Assembly (NCBI RefSeq): GCF_024519285.1
Contig: NZ_JAMZCY010000015.1
Span: forward strand, 1-63,452
Source of the DNA: Cohnella sp. WQ 127256
Lineage (GTDB): Bacteria > Bacillota > Bacilli > Paenibacillales > Paenibacillaceae
Length of the DNA: 63,452 bases
Reading direction: 5' to 3'
The stretch's first letter is position 1. Each line of letters opens with the position of its first letter. The position numbers and the translations under genes are program-made. The notes beneath the pieces were generated by a model that was not told the DNA's origin, ran no database searches, and saw only the letters and a program-made list of their open reading frames with translations. Shown here piece after piece: positions 26,501 through 33,814 of the stretch.

Positions 26501-27088
26501 CACGCTGCAACTCCAGTATTCGATGGAGCGACAGAGTACGATGTATTCGATACGATGGAAGAAGCCGGCATGAAGCGTAACGGCAAATGGTGGTTGCGTG
26601 ACGGACGTTCGGGCGAGTTGTTTGAACGCGAAGTTACCGTTGGTGTTATGTACATGATAAAACTCGCACATATGGTCGACGACAAAATCCATGCTCGTTC
26701 CACAGGTCCTTACTCTCTTGTTACGCAACAGCCATTGGGTGGTAAAGCTCAATTCGGTGGACAACGTTTCGGGGAGATGGAAGTTTGGGCACTCGAGGCT
26801 TATGGTGCCGCCTATACGTTGCAAGAAATTTTGACCGTCAAGTCCGATGATGTTGTCGGTCGTGTCAAAACCTACGAATCGATTGTTAAAGGCGAGAACG
26901 TTCCAGAACCAGGCGTTCCAGAATCGTTTAAGGTATTGATTAAGGAACTTCAGAGCTTAGGTATGGACGTTAAGATCTTGTCCGGAGATGAGCAGGAAAT
27001 CGAAATGAAGGAAATGGACGACGAAGAGGATGCTGCTGGGGATAAGTTAAATCTTAACCTAGAGGGTACTGAAGTCGGCGTCGAATAA
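23543..27088 (+). CDS. rpoB: DNA-directed RNA polymerase subunit beta
   Basis: A 1181-residue beta subunit, highly similar in order and motifs to Bacillus RpoB. The rifampicin region (from about residue 460) reads GSSQLSQFMDQTNPL and THKRRLSALGPGGL, with wild-type residues at the usual resistance positions. The start is TTG 23543, giving LAGHLVQYGRR after GGGGTGAGG; an ATG-type extension from 23432 would add 37 residues foreign to the family. It ends with an acidic tail. Confidence 0.98.
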   Translation: MAGHLVQYGRRSRRSYARINEVLDVPNLIEIQQQSYQKFLDEGLREIFQDISPISDFTGNLVLEFIDYSLGEPKYSVDESKERDVTYAAPLRVKVRLLNKETGEVKEQEVFMGDFPLMTETGTFIINGAERVIVSQLVRSPSVYFSTKVDKNGKKNYTATVIPNRGAWLELETDAKDIIYVRIDRTRKIPVTVLLRSLGFGTDAEILDLLGQDDYIRNTLEKDNTDSTEKALIEIYERLRPGEPPTLENARSLLIARFFDPKRYDLANVGRYKVNKKLHIKNRLFNQRLAETLVDPSTGEIIAEAGQMIDRRLLDQILPMLEKNVGFKNYRVTGGVYEAEDIPLQSISIFSPLEEGKVVKVIANGIIDKSVKNITPADIISSINYFMNLLQSVGNTDDIDHLGNRRLRSVGELLQNQFRIGLSRMERVVRERMSIQDQNAITPQALINIRPVIAAIKEFFGSSQLSQFMDQTNPLAELTHKRRLSALGPGGLTRERAGFEVRDVHHSHYGRMCPIETPEGPNIGLINSLSSFARINEYGFIEAPYRKVDPQTNRVTDEIVYMTADEEDNYIIAQANAKLNPDGTFTEENTIVRYNKQTDNIITMPSDRVDYMDVSPKQVVSVATAMIPFLENDDSNRALMGSNMQRQAVPLLIPEAPFVGTGMEHKSAKDSGVCIVSKYDGFIERVSANEIQLRRVEMIDGKEVKGDIVKYKLQKFMRSNQGTCINQRPLVRRGEIIKKGDIMADGPSTDTGELALGRNVVVAFMTWEGYNYEDAILLSEKLVREDVYTSIHIEEYESEARDTKLGPEEITRDIPNVGEDALRNLDERGIIRVGAEISAGDILVGKVTPKGVTELTAEERLLHAIFGEKAREVRDTSLRVPHGTDGIVVDVKVFTRENGDELPPGVNQLVRAYIAQKRKISEGDKMAGRHGNKGVIARILPEEDMPFLPDGTPVQVVLNPLGVPSRMNIGQVLEVHLGMACKLLGIHAATPVFDGATEYDVFDTMEEAGMKRNGKWWLRDGRSGELFEREVTVGVMYMIKLAHMVDDKIHARSTGPYSLVTQQPLGGKAQFGGQRFGEMEVWALEAYGAAYTLQEILTVKSDDVVGRVKTYESIVKGENVPEPGVPESFKVLIKELQSLGMDVKILSGDEQEIEMKEMDDEEDAAGDKLNLNLEGTEVGVE

Positions 27089-27097
27089 TTCTACTGC

Positions 27098-27123
27098 GAC
27101 GACGGGCCTTCGGGTTCGTCGTT
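27098..27123 (+). other. Stable hairpin between rpoB and rpoC
   Basis: GACGGGCC-TTCG-GGTTCGTC, extendable by three pairs, forms a stable UUCG tetraloop hairpin. No T-run follows, so it is more likely an RNA processing or stability element than a terminator. Confidence 0.55.
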
Positions 27124-27164
27124 AAGATCCGAAATCCTAGCAACGATGAAGGAGGGCTTGCTCC

Positions 27165-30100
27165 TTGTTAGACGTCAATAACTTTGAGTTCATGAAAATC
27201 GGTTTGGCTTCACCGGACAAAATTCGGTCGTGGTCGAGAGGCGAAGTCAAGAAACCGGAAACGATAAACTACCGGACGTTGAAGCCGGAAAAAGAAGGTT
27301 TATTCTGCGAGAAAATCTTTGGTCCAACTAAGGACTGGGAATGTCATTGCGGGAAGTACAAAAGAGTTCGTTACAAAGGCGTTGTTTGTGATCGTTGCGG
27401 CGTCGAAGTCACGCGTGCGAAAGTTCGTCGTGAGCGTATGGGACACATTGAGCTTGCTGCTCCTGTTTCGCACATCTGGTACTTCAAAGGTATCCCGAGT
27501 CGTATGGGGCTTGCGCTCGATATGTCTCCTCGTTCTTTGGAAGAGATCATTTATTTCGCTTCCTACGTTGTAACGGATCCTGGAGATACACCACTTGAGA
27601 AGAAGCAATTGCTTTCCGAGAAAGAATATCGTAGCTATCGCGACAAATACGGCTTTGCATTCCATGCTGGCATGGGTGCAGAAGCGGTTAAAAGATTGCT
27701 ACAAGATATCGACCTTGATCGGGAGTTAGAAACGCTTAAGGAAGATCTGAAGACAGCTCAAGGCCAACGTCGTAATCGTGCGATCAAACGTCTTGAAGTG
27801 GTGGAATCATTCCGTAATTCCGGTAATCTTCCGGATTGGATGATCCTAGATGTACTTCCTGTAATTCCACCTGAATTGCGTCCTATGGTGCAATTGGATG
27901 GTGGACGTTTCGCAACAAGTGACTTGAATGATTTGTACCGTCGTGTAATTAACCGGAACAATCGTTTGAAACGTTTGCTTGATCTAGGTGCACCGGATAT
28001 TATCGTTCAGAATGAGAAGCGGATGCTTCAAGAAGCGGTTGATGCGTTGATCGACAATGGTCGTCGTGGCCGTCCTGTTACAGGACCTGGTAACCGTCCA
28101 TTGAAATCACTCAGCCACATGCTGAAAGGTAAGCAAGGACGTTTCCGTCAGAACTTGCTCGGTAAACGTGTCGATTACTCCGGACGTTCCGTTATCGTTG
28201 TAGGACCTAGCTTGAAAATGTACCAATGCGGTCTTCCAAAAGAGATGGCGTTGGAACTGTTCAAACCTTTCGTTATGAAAGAGCTAGTGCTTAAGGGTCT
28301 TGCGCATAACATCAAGAGTGCTAAGCGCAAGGTTGAACGTGTTAGCCCTGAAGTATGGGATGTGCTTGAGGAAGTTATCAAAGAACATCCAGTGCTTCTA
28401 AACCGTGCGCCAACTCTTCATAGACTCGGTATTCAAGCGTTTGAACCGATCTTGGTAGAAGGTCGCGCAATCAAGCTTCATCCGCTCGTATGTACGGCTT
28501 ACAATGCCGACTTCGACGGTGACCAAATGGCGGTTCACGTACCATTGTCTGCAGAAGCTCAAGCGGAAGCTCGTTTGCTCATGCTAGCATCGGGTAACAT
28601 CTTGAACCCTAAAGACGGTAAGCCGGTCGTTACCCCTTCTCAGGATATGGTACTTGGTTGCTTCTACCTGACAATGGATAACAATCAGTCTTACGGTACA
28701 GGTATACGCTTTGCTACGGTCAACGAAGCTATTTCTGCCTACCAACGCGAGATTACAGGTATTTCCTTGCATGCCCGCGTTGTTATCCCGGTTAGAGAGT
28801 TGAAGAAAAAGACCTTTACTCCGGAACAGCAGGAAGCTCTAATCGTTACGACGATTGGTAAAATCATATTTAATGAGATCTTCCCTGATTCGTTCCCATA
28901 CATCAATGAAGCGACTAAAGCTAACTTGGTTAAAGGAACGCCTGAGAAATATTTCATCTACGACAAGGGTGCGGACATCAGTAAATATATCGAAGATCCG
29001 CAAATCCCTGCTGCTGTAGGTAAAGAATATTTAGGGAATATCATCGGAGAATGCTTCCGTATTTATCATACGACCAAAACATCCATCATCTTGGATGATA
29101 TCAAGCAGCTCGGATTTACGTATTCGACTCGTGCCGGTATTACAATCGGTGTATCCGACGTTATTGTTCCTCCAGAGAAAGTCGAAATCCTGAAGAAGTC
29201 TGAAGAACGTGTATCCGTCGTGTCGACGCAATATCGCCGCGGTTTGATCACGAACGAAGAACGTCGGGATCGCGTTATCGAGATTTGGAGTAAAACGAAG
29301 GACGAACTTACTGAAATCCTGATGAAGTCCATGGATCGCTACAACAACATTATGTTGATGGTAGACTCCAAAGCACGGGGTAACAAATCGCAAATCACCC
29401 AATTGGGCGGTATGCGGGGTCTGATGGCCAACCCGTCCGGTCGAATCATCGAGTTGCCAATTAAATCGAACTTCCGTGAAGGTCTGACCGTATTGGAGTA
29501 CTTCATCTCCACTCACGGAGCGCGTAAAGGTCTTGCCGATACAGCTCTACGGACAGCCGATTCCGGTTACTTGACTCGTCGTCTCGTTGACGTAGCACAA
29601 GACGTAATCGTTCGTGAAGAAAATTGCGGAACGGACAAAGGAATTACAGTATCCCGTATCGAAGATGGCAAAGAGGTCATTGAGGACTTGTTCGACCGTA
29701 TTGAAGGCCGTTATGCCTTTGAAACGATCCGCCATCCAGAGACGAAAGAAATTATCGTTAATCGCAACGATTTGATCGATACGCCTAAAGCGGAAGAGAT
29801 CATTCATGCCGATATTAAGAAAGTACAGATTCGTTCCGTTCTTAGCTGCCGTGCTCGTCATGGTGTTTGTAAGCTTTGCTATGGTCGCAATCTTGCTACA
29901 GGTAAGAAAGTTGAAATCGGAGAAGCAGTTGGGATTATCGCTGCACAATCTATCGGGGAACCAGGAACACAGCTTACAATGCGTACGTTCCATACCGGTG
30001 GTGTTGCAGGGGATGATATCACGCAAGGTTTGCCACGTATTCAAGAGCTCTTCGAAGCTCGGAATCCGAAAGGTCAAGCTATTATCTCTGAGCTCGACGG

Positions 30101-30788
30101 TATCGTTAAAGAAATTCGTGAAACCAAGGATCGTCGTGAAATCGAATTGCAAGGTGGAGCAGAATCTAAAATTTACCCTGTCAGCTATGGTTCACGTATC
30201 CGTGTCGTTCAAGGTCAGCAGGTTGAGGCTGGCGATGAATTGACAGATGGTTCGATCGATCCGAAGGAAATGCTTCGTATCAAAGGTATCCGTGGCGTGC
30301 AGAACTACATTCTGCAAGAAGTTCAACGCGTTTACCGTAACCAAGGTGTTGAAATCAATGATAAACACATCGAGGTTATGATCAAGCAGATGCTTCGTAA
30401 AATCCGGATCGTTGATCCAGGAGACACGATTCTTCTTCCAGGAGCTTTCGTGGATCTGCACGAGTATGAAGCAGCTAACCGTGAAGCTATCCTTTCTGAC
30501 AAAGAACCGGCTGTTGCTCGTCCGGTGCTTCTCGGGATTACGAAAGCATCACTTGAAACTGACTCGTTCCTATCGGCAGCGTCTTTCCAAGAGACGACTC
30601 GCGTTCTGACCGATGCTGCTATCAAAGGCAAAGTCGACAGATTGCTTGGACTCAAGGAGAACGTTATTATCGGGAAGCTCATTCCTGCTGGTACAGGTAT
30701 GGCTCGTTATCGCAACATTCGTGTTGTATCGCCATTTGACGAACCAGAAGATGAAGCGGCAGAACTCGAGCCTGTTGGCGCAGAGTAA
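27165..30788 (+). CDS. rpoC: DNA-directed RNA polymerase subunit beta'
   Basis: A 1207-residue beta' subunit. It has the N-terminal zinc ribbon CHCGKYKRVRYKGVVCDRC, the catalytic NADFDGD (about 447-453) that holds the active-site magnesium, and the second cysteine cluster CRARHGVCKLCYGRN. The start is TTG 27165 after AAGGAGGG; MLDVNNFE matches relatives. A perfect terminator follows at 30810. Confidence 0.98.
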   Translation: MLDVNNFEFMKIGLASPDKIRSWSRGEVKKPETINYRTLKPEKEGLFCEKIFGPTKDWECHCGKYKRVRYKGVVCDRCGVEVTRAKVRRERMGHIELAAPVSHIWYFKGIPSRMGLALDMSPRSLEEIIYFASYVVTDPGDTPLEKKQLLSEKEYRSYRDKYGFAFHAGMGAEAVKRLLQDIDLDRELETLKEDLKTAQGQRRNRAIKRLEVVESFRNSGNLPDWMILDVLPVIPPELRPMVQLDGGRFATSDLNDLYRRVINRNNRLKRLLDLGAPDIIVQNEKRMLQEAVDALIDNGRRGRPVTGPGNRPLKSLSHMLKGKQGRFRQNLLGKRVDYSGRSVIVVGPSLKMYQCGLPKEMALELFKPFVMKELVLKGLAHNIKSAKRKVERVSPEVWDVLEEVIKEHPVLLNRAPTLHRLGIQAFEPILVEGRAIKLHPLVCTAYNADFDGDQMAVHVPLSAEAQAEARLLMLASGNILNPKDGKPVVTPSQDMVLGCFYLTMDNNQSYGTGIRFATVNEAISAYQREITGISLHARVVIPVRELKKKTFTPEQQEALIVTTIGKIIFNEIFPDSFPYINEATKANLVKGTPEKYFIYDKGADISKYIEDPQIPAAVGKEYLGNIIGECFRIYHTTKTSIILDDIKQLGFTYSTRAGITIGVSDVIVPPEKVEILKKSEERVSVVSTQYRRGLITNEERRDRVIEIWSKTKDELTEILMKSMDRYNNIMLMVDSKARGNKSQITQLGGMRGLMANPSGRIIELPIKSNFREGLTVLEYFISTHGARKGLADTALRTADSGYLTRRLVDVAQDVIVREENCGTDKGITVSRIEDGKEVIEDLFDRIEGRYAFETIRHPETKEIIVNRNDLIDTPKAEEIIHADIKKVQIRSVLSCRARHGVCKLCYGRNLATGKKVEIGEAVGIIAAQSIGEPGTQLTMRTFHTGGVAGDDITQGLPRIQELFEARNPKGQAIISELDGIVKEIRETKDRREIELQGGAESKIYPVSYGSRIRVVQGQQVEAGDELTDGSIDPKEMLRIKGIRGVQNYILQEVQRVYRNQGVEINDKHIEVMIKQMLRKIRIVDPGDTILLPGAFVDLHEYEAANREAILSDKEPAVARPVLLGITKASLETDSFLSAASFQETTRVLTDAAIKGKVDRLLGLKENVIIGKLIPAGTGMARYRNIRVVSPFDEPEDEAAELEPVGAE

Positions 30789-30809
30789 GTTAAACACAAT
30801 ATAGACATC

Positions 30810-30840
30810 AGCGGATACCGGCAACGGTATCCGCTTTTTT
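30810..30840 (+). terminator. Terminator after rpoC
   Basis: GCGGATACCG-GCAA-CGGTATCCGC is a perfect 10-bp stem with a six-T tail. It ends only 32 bases before the next start codon. Confidence 0.95.
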
Positions 30841-30872
30841 GTACAGCTGGTTTCTACGTGGAGGTATCGCAT

Positions 30873-31769
30873 GTGTCTAAATCAATGATAAGCCTCGTCA
30901 ATATAGAGAGGAAATTCAACTCTAAGCGTGTATTAAATAATTTGTCTCTTACGATATATGAACGTGAAGTCACAGCAATTATAGGACGAAATGGATCAGG
31001 TAAAAGTACATTACTCAATATCATGAGCGGACTTGGTACATTCAATAAAGGGAATAGAGAAGTAAGGATGAGTCCTCTGAATAGAAAATTGTCCATTGGT
31101 TACGCTCCGGATCGATTCCCTAAGCTACGATTTACTGCCAAGGAGTATTTGCTCTATATGGGGAAGATCAGAGGGATGGATCATGAGCAGTTATTGAAAA
31201 GGATCTCTGAACTATTCATTACTTTTCAATTAGATACATGGGACACACAGCAACTTCGTACTTTTTCAAAGGGCATGCTGCAGAAGGTGAATATTATGCA
31301 AGCGCTGCTTGAACAGCCTGACTTACTGTTGCTAGATGAACCATTGTCTGGCTTGGATATACAGATTCAGGATGAACTCATCCATATCCTGTCCCAACTG
31401 AAAGGTGAAGGGGTGACGATCGTACTCTCTACCCATGAGAGGGACGTTGTTCAACGTATAGCTGATCGAGTCATAGAGATTAAGAATGGTGAAATTGCCA
31501 GTGATAAAAGGAAGTCTAAAAGTACTAATCCCTACAAAATTGTTGAATTTATTATGGATGAGATTAAGGCAGAACAGTGTTGTTCCCATGCAGAAGGGAT
31601 CATCCGAAGAGACAAGACAGATGGAAGTTGGCTTGTCCATATCGAAGCAATAAAGTGTGATGCATTTGTATATAACCTTCTAAACAATGGCGGCTCTATT
31701 GTCACGATAGGCATTGAAAGAACGGCTAATAAAGATAGGAGTATTACGGATACGGAGGTGATGTCATGA
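30873..31769 (+). CDS. ABC transporter ATP-binding protein
   Basis: A 298-residue ABC ATPase. Walker A is GRNGSGKST (about 38-46), Walker B is LLLLDEP, and the switch histidine is in VLSTHE. The signature is degenerate, FSKGMLQK, as in the bacteriocin-immunity and Nat/Bcr-like export subgroup. About 85 residues after the ATPase core form an extra C-terminal domain. The start is GTG 30873, eight bases after GGAGG. It overlaps the permease gene by four bases. The pair is AT-richer than its neighbours and no promoter is visible between it and the rpoC terminator. Substrate unknown. Confidence 0.9.
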   Translation: MSKSMISLVNIERKFNSKRVLNNLSLTIYEREVTAIIGRNGSGKSTLLNIMSGLGTFNKGNREVRMSPLNRKLSIGYAPDRFPKLRFTAKEYLLYMGKIRGMDHEQLLKRISELFITFQLDTWDTQQLRTFSKGMLQKVNIMQALLEQPDLLLLDEPLSGLDIQIQDELIHILSQLKGEGVTIVLSTHERDVVQRIADRVIEIKNGEIASDKRKSKSTNPYKIVEFIMDEIKAEQCCSHAEGIIRRDKTDGSWLVHIEAIKCDAFVYNLLNNGGSIVTIGIERTANKDRSITDTEVMS

Positions 31770-32470
31770 TTTCGATGATGGCATTTTCGTTCCGTTATTA
31801 TTTACGTTCCTACAGGTATATAGCACCCATTCTTATTTATGCGCTAAGTTTATATTTTATATATAGCGTCGTACCTAATCCTGTAATGCCCAGCTATTCA
31901 CTTACCTCTTCACTTCTATTTCTCATTTCGGTGTGGTTAGGCTTTGGTTTTATTGATGTCGAGGACGAAACACAGCAAGTGATATCCGTATTGCATTTGG
32001 GCAATGTTACAAAATACTATCTAAGTAAGATATACATATTGCTACTTATCACTAGCGTTATGTCCGTTATCACTACATGTTATCCTATTATTTTTGATAA
32101 ATTTAATAAGCAACCTACGATATCAGAAGGTTTAATAGCATTAGTTTCTCATATCGCGCTATCCTTACTCGGGATAACAATATCTTTCCTATTCACACAT
32201 AAGCTAATCGCCAAATTGAGCTATGCCATTATTGGCTTGTTCTTAGTCGTAGCAGTAACCATGGCTGGAGCAGGAATTGAAAACTCACTCCCAACTGATT
32301 ACAGATTGTTCGCAAGAATAATTCCACCTTTATCCCCCATTATGGATACACTAAATAACTTCGAAACAACGACTAGTTCCGAGATTGCGCTGGCCCTGTT
32401 TTCTCCGCTATTATATAGTTCAATACTTCTTTGGATGTTTCTCAAATTGATGACGAAGAGACTCTTTTAG
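31766..32470 (+). CDS. ABC transporter permease protein, unknown substrate
   Basis: A 234-residue, strongly hydrophobic protein with about six predicted membrane segments. It has no recognised substrate motif and no periplasmic loop domain. It overlaps the ATPase gene as ATGA, so the two are almost certainly one transporter (ABC-2-like by layout). AT-rich composition and absence from this locus in B. subtilis suggest acquisition. It ends 30 bases before the rpsL promoter. Confidence 0.8.
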   Translation: MISMMAFSFRYYLRSYRYIAPILIYALSLYFIYSVVPNPVMPSYSLTSSLLFLISVWLGFGFIDVEDETQQVISVLHLGNVTKYYLSKIYILLLITSVMSVITTCYPIIFDKFNKQPTISEGLIALVSHIALSLLGITISFLFTHKLIAKLSYAIIGLFLVVAVTMAGAGIENSLPTDYRLFARIIPPLSPIMDTLNNFETTTSSEIALALFSPLLYSSILLWMFLKLMTKRLF

Positions 32471-32499
32471 TTCAATACGATTTAAAAGAGTTAAATTTC

Positions 32500-32528
32500 T
32501 TGACACGCCCATTTTGAAATGATAATAT
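32500..32528 (+). promoter_or_regulatory. Strong sigma-A promoter of the str operon
   Basis: A perfect TTGACA (32500..32505), a 17-base spacer and TAATAT (32523..32528) with a TGA extended -10. It gives a ~285-base leader ahead of rpsL. Confidence 0.85.
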
Positions 32529-32534
32529 ATGTTA

Positions 32535-32805
32535 GTGTGTTCTAGACGTGCGTCAAACTGACGTACATCGATACGTGTGAACCTAAGCAAAGAGTGTGAC
32601 ATTTAATCGGTGCAGCAGTAGCTGTAACCATTGAGGAATAAGATTGTTGGGTTTGATGGGTTATCAATCATCGAAAAGTGATTTTCATGAGTCGAATAAC
32701 CGGTCGAGCCCTTTCTCGTCTCTCAAAATGAACCACCTGGATCTGTGGGCTTCGCAAAGGTGTATCGGATGAGTCGTTTTCTAAATTATTTTACCGTTTA
32801 TGGGA
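32535..32805 (+). promoter_or_regulatory. Long structured leader RNA of rpsL, unassigned type
   Basis: It contains a hairpin GTGCGTCA-AAC-TGACGTAC (32548..32566) near the 5' end. A larger domain closed by GGTTAT/ATAACC follows, with an inner AATCA/TGATT hairpin around 32660..32702. No reading frame and no T-run terminator are seen. I cannot assign it to a known riboswitch or ribosomal leader class. With the promoter it fills the 348-base gap before rpsL. Confidence 0.5.
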
Positions 32806-32818
32806 AGGGGGTGGCAGC

Positions 32819-33241
32819 ATGCCAACTATTAACCAACTAGTTCGTAAAGGCCGTCAATCGAAGGTCGTTAAATCGAAATCACCTGCATTACAAAGAGGGT
32901 TCAATGCACTTAAGCGTGTTGAAACTGAATTGAGCGCTCCGCAAAAACGTGGAGTTTGTACTCGTGTAGGAACAATGACTCCGAAAAAACCGAACTCAGC
33001 ACTACGTAAATACGCGCGGGTTCGTTTGACTAACCGTGTTGAGATTACCGCCTACATCGGAGGTATCGGACACAACTTGCAAGAGCATAGCGTTGTTCTT
33101 GTTCGTGGTGGTCGGGTTAAAGATTTACCGGGGGTTCGTTATCATATCGTTCGCGGAGCATTAGATACCGCTGGCGTTAACAACCGGATGCAAGCTCGTT
33201 CTAAATACGGTACTAAGAGACCTAAAGTTAAAAAAACCTAA
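32819..33241 (+). CDS. rpsL: 30S ribosomal protein S12
   Basis: A 140-residue S12, decoding-centre protein. TPKKPNSALRK (54-64) and GGRVKDLPGVRYH keep lysine at the positions where streptomycin resistance changes usually occur, so the sequence is of wild type. ATG 32819 follows AAGGGGGTGG. First gene of rpsL-rpsG-fusA-tuf. Confidence 0.98.
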   Translation: MPTINQLVRKGRQSKVVKSKSPALQRGFNALKRVETELSAPQKRGVCTRVGTMTPKKPNSALRKYARVRLTNRVEITAYIGGIGHNLQEHSVVLVRGGRVKDLPGVRYHIVRGALDTAGVNNRMQARSKYGTKRPKVKKT

Positions 33242-33304
33242 TAAGCGCTTGCGCGAGTTAGTTGTTTAATGTAGATCAACATGAATGAGAAAGGAGGAAC
33301 TTCA

Positions 33305-33775
33305 ATGCCACGTAAAGGACCAGTCACGAAACGGGATGTACTTCCGGATCCGCTGTATAACAGCAAGCTAGTTACTCGTCTAGTAAATCGTATTATGATT
33401 GACGGCAAGAAGGGTGTAGCTCAACAACTATTGTATGATGCGTTTACCCTAATTCAGGAACGCTCCGGTAAAGATGCTATGGAGGTTTTTGAAGCCGCAA
33501 TTAAGAACATTATGCCAGTACTTGAAGTTAAAGCACGCCGTGTAGGTGGAGCAAACTATCAAGTTCCGATTGAAGTTAAGCCTGAACGCCGCACGTCCCT
33601 TGGACTGCGCTGGCTCGTTAACTACTCCCGTAACCGCGGTGAGAAAACGATGGAAGAGCGTTTAGCTGCTGAAATCTTGGATGCTTCTAACAACACAGGA
33701 GCAGCTGTTAAGAAACGTGAGGACACTCACAAAATGGCGGAAGCGAACAAAGCGTTTGCTCACTACCGTTGGTAG
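33305..33775 (+). CDS. rpsG: 30S ribosomal protein S7
   Basis: A 156-residue S7, the 16S head-assembly protein, starting MPRKGPVTKRDVLPDPLYNS. ATG 33305 lies eight to ten bases after AAAGGAGG; the ATG at 33281 lies upstream of that site and is rejected. 39 bases before fusA. Confidence 0.98.
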   Translation: MPRKGPVTKRDVLPDPLYNSKLVTRLVNRIMIDGKKGVAQQLLYDAFTLIQERSGKDAMEVFEAAIKNIMPVLEVKARRVGGANYQVPIEVKPERRTSLGLRWLVNYSRNRGEKTMEERLAAEILDASNNTGAAVKKREDTHKMAEANKAFAHYRW

Positions 33776-33814
33776 AATTCGCTTAAGAAGAACATATGAA
33801 GGGAGACTATATCC

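Noticed and set aside
29547..30152. 201-codon open frame antisense to rpoC
   Set aside because: Lies wholly inside conserved rpoC; composition follows codon bias on the other strand.
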